Positions 1 to 9,290 are shown, counted from the first letter of the stretch. The stretch is DNA of 64,000 nt from Polaribacter sejongensis (GCF_038024065.1 NZ_CP150667.1:2549501-2613500), one strand, 5' to 3'. Notes: generated by a model from the sequence alone, not told the origin. Translations and numbers: made by a program.

Positions 1-23
1 TCTTTAAAAAACCGAAACAATAT

Positions 24-887
24 ATGAGACAACTTAAAATTGTAAAACAAGTAACCAATCGTGACGCCAAATCTTTAGAAAAATATTTTCAAGAAATTAG
101 TAAAATTGGGTTAATTACTGCTGATGAAGAAGTAGAATTAGCTTTAGAAATAAAGAAAGGAAACAACAGAGCATTGGATAAACTTGTAAAAGCAAATTTA
201 AGGTTTGTAGTTTCTGTTGCAAAACAATATCAAGGTCAGGGTTTAAAGCTATCTGACTTAATCAATGAAGGGAATTTAGGCCTTGTAAAAGCTGCAAAAC
301 GTTTTGACGAAACAAGAGGTTTTAAATTTATCTCTTATGCTGTTTGGTGGATTCGTCAGGCAATTATGTCTGCTTTGGCAGAACAATCTCGTATAGTACG
401 TTTGCCTTTAAATAAAATTGGTAGTATTAATAAAATACGAAAAATCTATGCTCGTTTAGAACAAGGAGAACAGCGTATGCCTACCAACAAAGAAATTGCA
501 AAGCAGTTAGACATGACAGAGGATGAAGTTGAGCAATCTTTAAAAAATTCTGGTAGACATGTTTCTATGGATGCACCTTTTAAAGAAGGAGAAGATTCTA
601 ACTTATACAACGTATTACAGTCTGACGAGTCTCCAAGACCCGATAAAGACTTAATGAGTCAATCTTTATCCATTGAAATAAACAGAGCTTTAGACACGCT
701 TTCTAACAAGGAAGCTAAAGTGATAAAAATGTTTTACGGCATTAATCTTCCGAGTCCTTATAGTTTAACCGAAATTGGGGCAACTATTGATTTATCTAGA
801 GAGAGAGTTCGCCAAGTAAAGCAAAAAGCAATTAGACGCTTACAACATCAATCTAAAACACATCTTTTAAAAACATATTTAGGGTAA
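24..887 (+). CDS. rpoD: Primary sigma factor RpoD/SigA (Bacteroidota short form)
   Basis: Housekeeping sigma-70 factor that directs RNA polymerase to promoters. The 287 residues start directly in region 1.2 (about residues 16-50) and lack region 1.1, the usual form in Bacteroidota. Region 2 (about 50-120) carries the [20 protein letters not shown] core, the -10 recognition and melting helices. Region 3 is near 130-185, and region 4.2 (about 235-275) has the helix-turn-helix around [20 protein letters not shown]. The ATG is preceded by an A-rich stretch without Shine-Dalgarno, as expected for this phylum. Its own promoter lies before the window. A hairpin with T-run follows the stop. In this phylum the factor reads TTG-N19-TAnnTTTG promoters, and several candidates occur in this window. 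Confidence 0.96.
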   Translation: MRQLKIVKQVTNRDAKSLEKYFQEISKIGLITADEEVELALEIKKGNNRALDKLVKANLRFVVSVAKQYQGQGLKLSDLINEGNLGLVKAAKRFDETRGFKFISYAVWWIRQAIMSALAEQSRIVRLPLNKIGSINKIRKIYARLEQGEQRMPTNKEIAKQLDMTEDEVEQSLKNSGRHVSMDAPFKEGEDSNLYNVLQSDESPRPDKDLMSQSLSIEINRALDTLSNKEAKVIKMFYGINLPSPYSLTEIGATIDLSRERVRQVKQKAIRRLQHQSKTHLLKTYLG

Positions 888-920
888 ACCGTTTGTTTCC
901 TTAATGAAATTACTTTTTAA

Positions 921-949
921 AATCTCAAGCTTTTGCTTGGGATTTTTTT
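921..949 (+). terminator. Intrinsic terminator of rpoD
   Basis: A 10-bp stem (AATCTCAAGC against GCTTGGGATT, one G-T wobble) with a TTTT loop is followed by a T-run, 34 bases after the rpoD stop codon. Confidence 0.8.
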
Positions 950-1020
950 GGTTTAAAAAACAGAACTTAGTCTGACGACTGATATAAATTGTGTGTAAAG
1001 CAAGAAGAATTCGACCTAAC

Positions 1021-1056
1021 AAAAAAAAAGACGAAAACCATTTAGTTTTCGTCTTC
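1021..1056 (-). terminator. Terminator overlapping the stop of the downstream-facing lipoprotein gene
   Basis: An AGACGAAAAC/GTTTTCGTCT stem encloses the TAA stop of the minus-strand gene. On the minus strand it is followed by nine T residues. The coding region therefore ends inside its own terminator. Confidence 0.8.
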
Positions 1057-1545
1057 AACTTCACCTTCAGGTTTGATAAGTTTCGACTGATATTTTTCTA
1101 AAAACTTCTTTTGTCTCGCAATCATTTGCTCTCTTAATTTATCAATATCCATAAAGTCATTTCCAAAATTACTTCCAAAGAAATCATCATTAAAGAATTG
1201 TTTACTAAAAAGTGAATCTTGAGAAAAAACATCTTCAAATCCTTGATTTTCAAATCCTGAATAATTTGAGAAAAAACGTGATTTAAAAGATTGCATCAAA
1301 CTATCTTTATCAGACATTGAGAGATTACCTAATTTATCATTTGAAGACCATGAATAAACACTATCATATCTAATTAAATTTCCGTTTTCATCAAATTCTT
1401 TATCAACTTTCCAAGTGCCTTTAGGCTCTTCAACTATATCCGTTTTATTATTTTCTTTTTCAACTTTTTTAGTTTCATTCGCTTGTCCTTTACAACTAAT
1501 ACTTAATAAGCAAACCATAAATAATAAAATATACTTATTCATCAC
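1042..1545 (-). CDS. Putative lipoprotein of unknown function
   Basis: I do not recognise the family. The 167-residue product has a lipoprotein signal peptide with lipobox S-I-S-C (Cys18), followed by KGQ and a charged stretch, so it is probably anchored in the outer membrane. The mature part is hydrophilic. It contains the segment TWKVDKEFDENGNLIRYDSV, which resembles the 'write back field' style of small Bacteroidota secreted proteins, then a Phe/Asn/Asp-rich middle (about 85-135) and a Lys/Glu-rich helical tail. The start could be either of the two adjacent Met codons. It is a single-gene unit: rpoD ends on the opposite strand downstream, and its terminator overlaps its own stop codon. An imperfect dyad lies about 35 bases upstream. 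Confidence 0.75.
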   Translation of the reverse strand: MMNKYILLFMVCLLSISCKGQANETKKVEKENNKTDIVEEPKGTWKVDKEFDENGNLIRYDSVYSWSSNDKLGNLSMSDKDSLMQSFKSRFFSNYSGFENQGFEDVFSQDSLFSKQFFNDDFFGSNFGNDFMDIDKLREQMIARQKKFLEKYQSKLIKPEGEVEDEN

Positions 1546-1575
1546 TTTACATTTTATGTTAAACTTAATTTTGAA

Positions 1576-1599
1576 TTTGTTCTAAATGTTTTGAACAAA
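1576..1599. promoter_or_regulatory. Inverted repeat upstream of the lipoprotein gene
   Basis: TTTGTTC and GAACAAA are 7-bp perfect arms separated by 10 bases, 31 bases upstream of the minus-strand lipoprotein start. The layout resembles a dimeric regulator's operator, but there is no direct evidence of binding. Confidence 0.3.
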
Positions 1600-1756
1600 C
1601 TACTAGTTTCTATCATTTTTAATCAATTTGTTTTTGAAATATATTTGATAACTTGCATTTTTGGTGAGGTAAATTTTCCTTTAACCGTTACCCATCCCCT
1701 GATTTAAAATTTCTTGGCATAACATTATAATTTTAAAGAATTAAACTTATTGTTAA

Positions 1757-1785
1757 GAGGATGCTGAAAAAAATCAGCATCCTTC
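1757..1785 (-). terminator. Hairpin downstream of hsp20, weak terminator
   Basis: The arms GAGGATGCTGA and TCAGCATCCTT form a strong stem 33 bases past the hsp20 stop. The T-rich part is in the loop on the minus strand and there is no clear T-run after the stem, so termination is likely but not certain. The rest of 1546-1817 holds no gene that I can support. Confidence 0.45.
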
Positions 1786-1817
1786 TTAATACTTTGCTCT
1801 AAAATTTAGTGAAACAA

Positions 1818-2294
1818 TTATGAAATATTAATGCTTCTGGCAGGCTTTTGTTTAGCCTCTTCTTTTTTTGGTAAAAGAATATTTAAAATACCATTATCAT
1901 AATTTGCATTAATCTTTTCATCGTTTACACTTTCCGGTAAATTAAAGGTTCTCTTGAACGAAGAATAACCAAATTCTCTACGAGTATAATTTTCTTCCTT
2001 ATGTTCATTTTCTAACTTTGTTTCTGTAGAAATAGATAATACTTGATTATCAAGGTCAATTTTGAAATCTGATTTCTTTAGACCTGGAACTGCCATTTCA
2101 ACCATAAAAGCATCGGCAGTTTCTTTAATATTTACTTTAGGCAAAGTAATTCCAGTATTAAAGTTTGAAGTGAATACTGATGGTAGGTCTCTATTAAAGA
2201 TGTCATCTAACCAATTTGACAAAGTTGGGAAGTTTTGATTTGAATTGCTGTTCGCTAAACTTCCATTTTTAGGAACAGTTGCTAAATTGCTCAT
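1818..2294 (-). CDS. Hsp20 / alpha-crystallin small heat shock protein
   Basis: ATP-independent holdase chaperone that binds unfolding proteins in the cytoplasm. I start it at the ATG at 2294 (158 residues, beginning MSNLATVPKNGS). An open frame extends upstream to 2399, but the added 35 residues look like translated AT-rich leader and would make the protein unusually long. The alpha-crystallin domain spans about residues 48-145, with the conserved A-VPGLKKSDF segment and the G-I-L motif in NGILNILLPKK. The C-terminal SINIS supplies the I-x-I motif that docks between dimers. It is monocistronic, with a hairpin after the stop. An imperfect TACCAA-n10-TTGGTA dyad at 2372-2393 lies in its promoter region; whether it is a heat-shock operator is unknown. 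Confidence 0.92.
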   Translation of the reverse strand: MSNLATVPKNGSLANSNSNQNFPTLSNWLDDIFNRDLPSVFTSNFNTGITLPKVNIKETADAFMVEMAVPGLKKSDFKIDLDNQVLSISTETKLENEHKEENYTRREFGYSSFKRTFNLPESVNDEKINANYDNGILNILLPKKEEAKQKPARSINIS

Positions 2295-2666
2295 AATTAA
2301 AAAATTTAAATTAAACATTATTTCAAAGTTGAAATCTTTACGACTTCGATAATGTTTAAACAAATTAAATACCAAAATCGATTTATTGGTATTTATCACA
2401 ATTATTCAGTGTTATTTTGTCATAATTCCGAAAAACTGTCATATTTACTCACAATAAAATGACATATTTACATTTATTAAAACTGGTAAAAAATAAAACT
2501 ACCGAATAAAAAATTGATTAATTTAGTGTTTAACCAAAGTTAGTTGCATTTTTATTCACTTCAATTTTCCTTCGGAAAATAGCCGTTCATAAAAATCACA
2601 TGCATTCAATAACTTCACAAATCTAAAATTATAGATTTGTGAAATGAAAATAAAAAACATCTACTT

Positions 2667-2963
2667 ATGAATAATATAATAGACCGAATTACAAAAATGG
2701 AAAACATATTAGACGAACTCACTATGGTAGTTGAAGAATCTGACAAAGCAATGAATGAACTTGTTGGTTCTTTAAAAAATTTAAACACATTAAAAAAATA
2801 TTATGAATCTCAATATATGAAAGATGTTATGGCAGACAAAATAAATGAAGTCCCACAAGACCTTAAACGAGGTGTTTTGAGTGAGGATGCTGTTCATATG
2901 TTACTTACCGATTTGGTTGAATTATCTAACAAAATGGAAAATTTGAGCAAAAAAATAAGATAA
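2667..2963 (+). CDS. DUF4298 domain protein
   Basis: A small cytoplasmic protein of 98 residues, mostly alpha-helical with heptad-like spacing. I recognise the DUF4298 pattern: an N-terminal coiled-coil helix around RITKMENILDEL, a central LKKYYESQYMKDVMADK segment, and the diagnostic PQDLKRGVLSEDAVHMLLTDL near residues 63-83. The function of the family is not known; homologues are scattered among Firmicutes and Bacteroidota, often as single genes. It stands alone here with over 190 bases of non-coding sequence on each side. The ATG is preceded by an A-rich leader without Shine-Dalgarno. Confidence 0.75.
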   Translation: MNNIIDRITKMENILDELTMVVEESDKAMNELVGSLKNLNTLKKYYESQYMKDVMADKINEVPQDLKRGVLSEDAVHMLLTDLVELSNKMENLSKKIR

Positions 2964-3110
2964 TTTATATCTAAAATTACACTAATAAACAGCAAACAAA
3001 ATACAACGAACTTCAAATACCTTATAAAAATAATTTCGGATTAACGCTTAATCAAAGATCATTACAAACTCAACTATTCTTATACATCAACGATAGGTAA
3101 TTTAAAAAAC

Positions 3111-3139
3111 AAAAAAAGGGAACAAAATGCTCCCTTTTC
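3111..3139 (-). terminator. Terminator of the DUF3857 gene pair
   Basis: On the minus strand, AAAAGGGAGC and GTTCCCTTTT pair around a short loop and run into a T-tract, 19 bases after the stop at 3158. Confidence 0.75.
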
Positions 3140-3157
3140 TAAAATCTTGTAGTTTTA

Positions 3158-5149
3158 TTATTCAGCTTCCAACAACAAAACAATTTTATTAAAATCTGCC
3201 GCACTATTAATGACTGTTCTGTACTCTTCATACATGTCAACTTCAATACTGTTTTCTTTATAATATTCGTTGGCTGTTACTGTTAATGTGTTTCCTTTTA
3301 ATTGATAAGAAGATTTAAAAAAGAACAATTCTTTTCCGTCTTTCACATACGAGTTATCGATATTAATATCCTCTAAATTGGTTATTTTATAACCTTCAGG
3401 AATATGAAGTGTTAAGGTTCTATTATAACCTCTATGAAACTGTCCTTCTAACGGTAAAACTCTTTCTTTTTCTTGATACATTTCTATTTGTTGTCCAATT
3501 AAATCGCCCAACTTAAATAAATATTTTCTTCCTGCTTTTTCTACAAAACCTTCCGTAGTAAAATCTACTTTTATCTGTAAAGGCTTAATTCCAAACAGTT
3601 CTGCATCGGCATTTATCAACTCTCTTTTTTCTACTTCAAAATCGTACGTCATGCTTTCTACAAAACTATCTACCAAGTCATTTCTAGCATCTTCACCCTG
3701 AATTAAATGCATAAAAGGCTGAATATTCATTGCGTAATATCCGCCGAAAGCTCTATCTAAATGAACGGTATTTTCGGTTAAATTATCTTTATTAAAATCA
3801 ATGGTTACCTTCATCACATCTAAAACCTCATCTACTTTTACGGGTTCTATATATGTAATTCTACCTGTAACAGATTTCAGATTTCCAACAACACCTTCCT
3901 TTAAAAAAAAACCATAATTGTCCGTTAGATAAGGTAACGGAAAACCATATCTTGTTCCGGATGCATTTGGAGATAGATACTTTTTTGATGTAGGGAAATA
4001 CAGTAAAAAGTCGGTTAAAAAATTTGTTGCTTCAAATTCTGGGTCAAACTTCATTTCATTTCTATCGGTTGTTATCACCAATTCATGTTCTATATTTAAG
4101 GTTCTTAAAACAGCAACATATAATTTAATAACACCACTTTCATTAGCTATTTGTGTCTGTAAAATAAGGTCTAAATCTTGTAAATCTGGATTATAACTAT
4201 CTTGAGAGTACACAGTTGATTTTATATAAAAATCTAATTTTCTAATAATACTTTCTTGATCTGCATCTTTTGGCAGCTCTAATTCTTTTATAAAATCATT
4301 TAGTAATCCCTTTGTTTTCTCAGAATATTCAGGATAATAAGAAGCGTACACAGTTTCTGCAATATTACTGTAAGAGATAATATCAACATCCATATTATCT
4401 ACATTTTTATCCATTTTATAAAGGATAAAACCTCTTGAAGCATTGTAAGGTGCTTGGTATTCATTTTCTAATTTTTCAACTTTAGAAACATGTAATTTAT
4501 AATGTATTTTATCTGTACTTAATGTATCTCTTTCTACATCTGGTAAATTATTATAGCTCTTAAATTTAAACAACAAATTACTTGGAGAATACAGATCAAA
4601 TTCTACTTGATCTTTATAGTAATCATCTTGAATGTAAAATTTATTTCCGGTATAACTTGGCGGTCTTTTTACCACATACATATATTCTATAAAACTACCT
4701 TTTGTAATACCTTCTAAAGCAAAATATGTATACGTATTACCGGTTTCTTCGTCTTCTGCTGTAAGAATTTTAGATTTATCTAAGTTGATAATTTTTCCAT
4801 CGGCAGTAATTACTCTCGCTTTATTTACTTGCATTTCTGCTTCCGATGAAAATGGCAGATAGATTTTATTAAACTCCTCGATTGCATCATCAGAATTTAA
4901 CCATAAAACTTTGTGTTCTAAAAAGAATTCTACCAAATAATCCTCTTGAAAATAAAACTCTGTTACTGTCTTTTCTTTAACAGCAATCATATCTTCAGAA
5001 ATTTCTTTATCTACTTTATAATTCGGATTTACCTCCCAATCATAGCTTTCGAAAAAGGGTTTTTCTTGAGCGTTTACAATCTGAAAAACACATAAGAAAG
5101 CTATTAATAGGTAAATTTTATTCTTCATCATTCGTTTATTTAAAATCAT
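3158..5149 (-). CDS. Secreted DUF3857 protein with degenerate transglutaminase-like domain
   Basis: A large periplasmic or surface protein of 663 residues (or about 656 from MMKNK, which gives the better signal peptide, ending ...IVNA-QE). The N-terminal half (about 60-260) is a DUF3857-type beta domain, with ARVITADGKIINLDKSKI and the segment ALEGITKGSFIEYMYVVKR. The middle (about 275-370) aligns with the transglutaminase-like fold, but the nucleophile motif GDCKD reads NESGV and the His of the NH-V-L motif is missing, so I infer that it is not a peptidase. The C-terminal DUF3858-like part follows (about 550-663). It lies 70 bases after a paralogue that keeps the catalytic triad, presumably in the same transcript. 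Its role is unknown. Confidence 0.8.
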   Translation of the reverse strand: MILNKRMMKNKIYLLIAFLCVFQIVNAQEKPFFESYDWEVNPNYKVDKEISEDMIAVKEKTVTEFYFQEDYLVEFFLEHKVLWLNSDDAIEEFNKIYLPFSSEAEMQVNKARVITADGKIINLDKSKILTAEDEETGNTYTYFALEGITKGSFIEYMYVVKRPPSYTGNKFYIQDDYYKDQVEFDLYSPSNLLFKFKSYNNLPDVERDTLSTDKIHYKLHVSKVEKLENEYQAPYNASRGFILYKMDKNVDNMDVDIISYSNIAETVYASYYPEYSEKTKGLLNDFIKELELPKDADQESIIRKLDFYIKSTVYSQDSYNPDLQDLDLILQTQIANESGVIKLYVAVLRTLNIEHELVITTDRNEMKFDPEFEATNFLTDFLLYFPTSKKYLSPNASGTRYGFPLPYLTDNYGFFLKEGVVGNLKSVTGRITYIEPVKVDEVLDVMKVTIDFNKDNLTENTVHLDRAFGGYYAMNIQPFMHLIQGEDARNDLVDSFVESMTYDFEVEKRELINADAELFGIKPLQIKVDFTTEGFVEKAGRKYLFKLGDLIGQQIEMYQEKERVLPLEGQFHRGYNRTLTLHIPEGYKITNLEDINIDNSYVKDGKELFFFKSSYQLKGNTLTVTANEYYKENSIEVDMYEEYRTVINSAADFNKIVLLLEAE

Positions 5150-5219
5150 GTCTTATTTGTTATATGAAGTTCTGAAATAAATTCAGATTAACACATCATG
5201 ATTATTAATTAATTTGTTT

Positions 5220-7145
5220 TTATTCTTTTTTTAAAACTACAATTTCTTTATAATTTCTTTCAATTTTTTGAATCTCTTTGTTTACTTCTTTTTGTTGTTC
5301 TCTTGATAAAACTAAGAAGTTTAACTCAATTTCATGATTATAAATTACTTCATTTCCTTTTACTTGATAGGTGATTTCTGAAGTTAATAAATCATTAGAA
5401 ACTGTTATTGATTCTGGAACATAGTCTACTTTATAACCTACCGGAATTTCTAATTTAGTAGTATACTTATAGTGTTTTTGATATTCGTATTCTATAGCGT
5501 TTTTTCTATTTTTATCAGCTTTAAATAAAGAGATTTCTTTTTTTAAATTTAGATTGATATAAATTTCATCACCTAAATTCTTAGCGTAGTTATTAATTTC
5601 AAAATCATAATCTACTATAAAATCATCATCATAATGATATTTATTGGTTTCCTTAAAACTATTTATTTGAAAGCTATTGTTTCCTTTTTCAAATACGCGT
5701 TTATAAAACTTCTTCAACTTAGCTTCCGTATTTCCAGATTCTAGTGTATTAAAAATATCACTTTTTAAATATCCAGAAATTATCGTCTTTGAAGAACCAA
5801 TAACGTTACCGTTTTCTATTTTGATATTACTAACATCTATAACAGCATTTTCTTTTGCTGCAATAATTGGCACTTTTTTTATCTTAAAATCTTTTCCGTA
5901 ACCAACCAATGCTTCTTTTCCTTGAATAAAAGAAGTTGGCATTCCAAATTTTATATATCTGCCAGTGGCGTCTAAATAATAGGTTTTTCCATTGTTTTCG
6001 TAAGAAAGAATCATGTGATTGTCTACAACTGGCGTTGGAACTTCGTTATAAGTGTAAGGAATACTTCTGGTACCAATCCAAGTTAAATTTCCTTTTACGC
6101 CTGCAATTTCTAACATTCTGTATAAAATGCTCGAGTTGTCTTTACAATCTCCATACTTTTTTCTAAAAACATCATTCGATTCTCTTGGTATAAATCCACC
6201 TAAAGCATACTCAAAAGCAATGTATTTTATGTTTTGTTGTGTCCAATAATAAATAGCCTTTACCTTTTCTAAATCGGTTTTTTTATCCGCAGTAATTTTA
6301 GAAACCAAAGCTACTAATTCTTCACTTGGAGCTTCTGTATTTATATTTTCTACCATCGAATAATACCAATTATACAAATCGGAAACTTCACCTAATAACT
6401 TCTTTTTTTCATTCTTAATTTTATAAGAAGTAATAACAGGAACTATATGTGGTAAAATGGTTTTATAACTTGGTGTATTAGACTCATATTCATATTTGGG
6501 TTGGTTATTTAACGTCCAAGAATAAATAATCGTCTTTCCTTTTTTCTCTTTACTGAATGTAATTTGAGCATCAGAAATATTAAATTCCTTAAATTCTAGC
6601 GTTACATTTTCATCAGCAATAATGGTTACCTTGTTTTGTTCAATAGGAAAATAATCACCAAAATAAAAAGGAGTTAAAAAACGAGGGTTTTTAATTTCTT
6701 GGCTATATTTTAATCTAGATTTCGACCCTTTTTTTAAGTTAGAATATACAAAATTTAACAATTTAGAATCATCATGAAAAGACTGATTCAATTCATCTTT
6801 CTCAGTAAATTTTTCTACTTTGTTCTCTACATATTCATTATTTTCAAAAGAAAAAGAAGAAGCTTCTATATTCTTTAATTCGAAAAACGCAGAGAAATTT
6901 AAGGTGTTTTTAGAGTTATACGTTGCGGCATCATTTAAATACAAATCTTCTTCAATAAACTCTTGGTCTATTTGTAAACTATCATTTATAATGCTTATTG
7001 TAATACTAGTTTCTTGTTGTAAACGGACTCTTCCATCTTCTGGATGCAGTTTATGATACTTTAAATATTCAGCAGAATACTGAGCGTTTAAGCTTGTTAC
7101 AAAGCATAAAAAAAATGCAATAAAAATGGATTTATAAATACTCAA
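5220..7145 (-). CDS. Secreted DUF3857 / transglutaminase-like protein with intact catalytic triad
   Basis: A 641-residue exported protein with a signal peptide ending ...SLNA-QYS. A DUF3857 domain occupies about residues 50-220. The transglutaminase core (about 270-400) contains YYWTQQNIKYI, then KKYGDCKDNSS with the nucleophilic Cys, DNHMILSY with the His, and YYLDATG with the Asp, so all three catalytic positions are present. A DUF3858-like beta region forms the C-terminus. Families of this type are thought to be secreted peptidases or transamidases in Bacteroidota, with unknown substrates. The gene comes first in a two-gene unit with the inactive-looking paralogue downstream (70-base gap). 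A strong terminator of the preceding operon separates it from the HMA gene. Confidence 0.85.
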   Translation of the reverse strand: MSIYKSIFIAFFLCFVTSLNAQYSAEYLKYHKLHPEDGRVRLQQETSITISIINDSLQIDQEFIEEDLYLNDAATYNSKNTLNFSAFFELKNIEASSFSFENNEYVENKVEKFTEKDELNQSFHDDSKLLNFVYSNLKKGSKSRLKYSQEIKNPRFLTPFYFGDYFPIEQNKVTIIADENVTLEFKEFNISDAQITFSKEKKGKTIIYSWTLNNQPKYEYESNTPSYKTILPHIVPVITSYKIKNEKKKLLGEVSDLYNWYYSMVENINTEAPSEELVALVSKITADKKTDLEKVKAIYYWTQQNIKYIAFEYALGGFIPRESNDVFRKKYGDCKDNSSILYRMLEIAGVKGNLTWIGTRSIPYTYNEVPTPVVDNHMILSYENNGKTYYLDATGRYIKFGMPTSFIQGKEALVGYGKDFKIKKVPIIAAKENAVIDVSNIKIENGNVIGSSKTIISGYLKSDIFNTLESGNTEAKLKKFYKRVFEKGNNSFQINSFKETNKYHYDDDFIVDYDFEINNYAKNLGDEIYINLNLKKEISLFKADKNRKNAIEYEYQKHYKYTTKLEIPVGYKVDYVPESITVSNDLLTSEITYQVKGNEVIYNHEIELNFLVLSREQQKEVNKEIQKIERNYKEIVVLKKE

Positions 7146-7175
7146 CCTTGTTTATTTTATATAAATCTAAAATAC

Positions 7176-7224
7176 AAAAAAGAGAGAACAAAAACCCAAC
7201 TTAAGGTTCTTGTTCTCTCTTTTT
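7176..7224 (-). terminator. Terminator of the sulfur operon
   Basis: Fifteen-base arms (AAAAAGAGAGAACAA and its complement) flank an 18-base loop. On the minus strand the stem ends in T residues, 16 bases after the HMA gene. Confidence 0.85.
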
Positions 7225-7239
7225 ATATCTTTTTTAACG

Positions 7240-7506
7240 TTAAGAATCCATTCTACCAACGGCACAACTCACAAAAGATTTTGCTTTGTGTACAATCGTA
7301 TTTGCATCTCCAACTTCTGGATATCCTAATTTAGAAAGCTTTAATTTAATTTCTTCTAAATTTTCTTTTTCTGATGCAATAGAAACAATTGATTTTTCGA
7401 TATCAATCTCTATTTCAGTAACACCATCTAAGGCTAACAAACCTTTTTTAATAGTTGCAGCGCAACCGCCACATTTTAAGTTTTCTATTTCTATTTGAGA
7501 TTTCAT
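7240..7506 (-). CDS. Heavy-metal-associated (HMA) domain protein
   Basis: A small ferredoxin-fold metal-binding protein of 88 residues. The CxxC site is Cys12-Gly-Gly-Cys15 (IENLKCGGCAATIKKGL), typical of copper chaperones and P-type ATPase N-domains. A third Cys lies near the C-terminus in KSFVSCAVGRM, a tail I have seen in flavobacterial homologues. I choose the ATG at 7506: it starts 5 bases after the stop of the rhodanese gene, whereas the longer frame to 7530 would overlap that gene and adds only a non-conserved METRKLKN. It is the last gene of the SulP / MBL-rhodanese / rhodanese operon. The metal or thiol ligand is not known. Confidence 0.85.
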   Translation of the reverse strand: MKSQIEIENLKCGGCAATIKKGLLALDGVTEIEIDIEKSIVSIASEKENLEEIKLKLSKLGYPEVGDANTIVHKAKSFVSCAVGRMDS

Positions 7507-7511
7507 ATTTT

Positions 7512-7877
7512 TTAATTTTCTTGTTTCCATTTGTTATATCCACCTAAAACATTGTAGACTTCATAACCATTTTCTTTGAGAATTTTAGAGGCTTTTACAC
7601 TTCTTTTTCCGCTTCTACAGTATAAATACACTGGTTTAGATTTATCTAATTTCTTAGAAGCTTTTTCTTTAAAATCAGCATCAAAATAATTTGCAAAAGT
7701 TGCTGTTTCTATAGCACCTTCATTTATTTCTGCAGGTGTTCTAACATCCATTAATTGAACTTTTTCTTTAGAAAGTAACTCTTTTAATTCTTGTGTAGAC
7801 ACAGACTTAACGTCTTCTTGAGAATTACAGTTTATAAAAAAGAAACCAATAAATAAAAGGCATAAAACATTTTTCAT
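7512..7877 (-). CDS. Rhodanese-domain lipoprotein
   Basis: A single-domain sulfurtransferase of 121 residues facing the periplasm. A lipobox F-I-N-C places the acylated Cys at 17. The rhodanese domain (about 28-120) has the VQLMDVRTPAE signature and the active-site loop C87-R-S-G-K-R-S, with Cys87 as the persulfide carrier. It starts six bases after the MBL-rhodanese gene and is followed after five bases by the HMA gene, so all are probably co-transcribed. A membrane-anchored rhodanese with a cytoplasmic persulfide dioxygenase and an anion transporter suggests sulfide or thiosulfate handling across the envelope (inference). Confidence 0.9.
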   Translation of the reverse strand: MKNVLCLLFIGFFFINCNSQEDVKSVSTQELKELLSKEKVQLMDVRTPAEINEGAIETATFANYFDADFKEKASKKLDKSKPVYLYCRSGKRSVKASKILKENGYEVYNVLGGYNKWKQEN

Positions 7878-7883
7878 AATTTC

Positions 7884-9290
7884 TTATTTTAAAGTTGAAG
7901 GACAAACAGCCGCTGTTCTTTCTATGTTAGAATTTCTTATGGCTGCATAACCGCCTGCAACATCAATTACATTGTGAATACCTCTTGCTTTTAATATAGA
8001 AGCTGCAATTACAGAACGATAACCACCACCACAATACACATAAAAATCTCCTTTTTCTGGAAATTCAGAAATATGATCATTTAAAAAATCTAACGGTGTA
8101 TTTTTTGCTACAACTGCATGTTCACTTGCAAATTCTCCTGGTTTTCTAGCATCAAAAACTACTGCATTTTCTTTTATTTTATCTTCTAAAACCTGAACAG
8201 AAACAGATGTTAATGTATCTACTTCTTTACCTGCTTTTTGCCAAGCAGCAAAGTTTCCTTCTAAATACCCTAAAACATTATCGAAACCAACTCTAGACAA
8301 ACGGGTAATGGTATCTTCTTCTCTTCCTTCTGGAGCAACTAATAAAATTGGTTGCTTAATATCTTTAATTAATGCACCAACCCAAGGAGCAAATCCTCCA
8401 TCAATACCAATAAAAATAGACTGTGGAATAAACCCTTTTACAAACTCCGTTTGATGACGAACGTCTAAAACAATGGCACCTGTTTCATTTGCAATGATTT
8501 CAAAATCTTTAACAGATAATGGTTTTTCACTGTTTTTAATCACATCATCAATACTTTTATACCCTTCTTTATTCAACTTTACATTTAAAGGAAAATAAGC
8601 TGGAGGAGGCAATAAACCATCCGTTACTTCTTTCACAAACTCCTCTTTGGTCATGTTTGCTCTTAACGCATAATTGGTTTCTTTTTGGTTACCAATTGTA
8701 CCAACCGTTTCTTTGCTTAAATTTTTACCACAAGCAGAACCAGCTCCATGAGCAGGGTATACAATAACCTCATCGGCTAAAGTCATTACTTTGGTACGTA
8801 AACTATCAAACAAAAAACCTGCTAAATCTTTTTCCGTTACATCGCTTTTTTGAGCTAAATCTGGGCGACCAACATCACCTAAAAACAAGGTATCACCGCT
8901 AAAAAGTGCATGGTCTTTTCCGTTTTCATCCTTTAACAAATAACAAGAACTTTCCATTGTATGACCTGGAGTGTGTAATACCGTAATGGTAATATTTCCT
9001 ACTTTAAAAACCTGATTATCTTCTGCAATAATGGCATCGAAATTTGTTTTTGCTGTTGGGCCAAATACAATTTGTGCGCCCGTTTTTTCTGCCAAGGTAA
9101 CATGTCCACTCACAAAATCTGCATGAAAATGTGTTTCGAAAATATACTTGATTTTCGCATTATTTTTAGCTGCACTATCTATATAATCTTGTACTTCTCT
9201 TAATGGATCTATAATAGCAACTTCGCCATTACTTTCTATGTAGTAAGCCCCTTGAGCTAAACAACCTGTATAAATTTGTTCTATGATCAT
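7884..9290 (-). CDS. MBL-fold hydrolase fused to two rhodanese domains (persulfide dioxygenase-like)
   Basis: Cytoplasmic enzyme of 468 residues. The metallo-beta-lactamase domain (about 1-230) has the metal motif H54-x-H56-x-D58 with H63, then HTPGHT and SGDTLF. This is the ETHE1/persulfide dioxygenase and glyoxalase II group; iron-dependent persulfide oxidation to sulfite is the likely chemistry. Rhodanese domain 1 (about 260-355) lacks the active Cys (its loop reads APEGRE). Rhodanese domain 2 (about 370-460) keeps it in Y-C-G-G-G-Y-R-S. The start follows an 83-base gap after the SulP gene, and six bases separate its stop from the next gene. The combination fits oxidation of sulfane sulfur delivered by the rhodaneses. 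Confidence 0.9.
   Translation of the reverse strand: MIIEQIYTGCLAQGAYYIESNGEVAIIDPLREVQDYIDSAAKNNAKIKYIFETHFHADFVSGHVTLAEKTGAQIVFGPTAKTNFDAIIAEDNQVFKVGNITITVLHTPGHTMESSCYLLKDENGKDHALFSGDTLFLGDVGRPDLAQKSDVTEKDLAGFLFDSLRTKVMTLADEVIVYPAHGAGSACGKNLSKETVGTIGNQKETNYALRANMTKEEFVKEVTDGLLPPPAYFPLNVKLNKEGYKSIDDVIKNSEKPLSVKDFEIIANETGAIVLDVRHQTEFVKGFIPQSIFIGIDGGFAPWVGALIKDIKQPILLVAPEGREEDTITRLSRVGFDNVLGYLEGNFAAWQKAGKEVDTLTSVSVQVLEDKIKENAVVFDARKPGEFASEHAVVAKNTPLDFLNDHISEFPEKGDFYVYCGGGYRSVIAASILKARGIHNVIDVAGGYAAIRNSNIERTAAVCPSTLK

Noticed and set aside
879..1064. 61-residue minus-strand open frame between rpoD and the lipoprotein gene
   Set aside because: It overlaps both genes and two terminators, has no family features and reads as AT-rich noise.
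1640..1785. Second small RNA candidate (TATATTTG box followed by a hairpin)
   Set aside because: No -33 element at proper distance, and the hairpin lacks a T-run on the plus strand; better explained as the hsp20 3' hairpin.
2295..2399. Longer hsp20 start at 2399
   Set aside because: The extra 35 residues do not fit the family; the ATG at 2294 gives a normal length.
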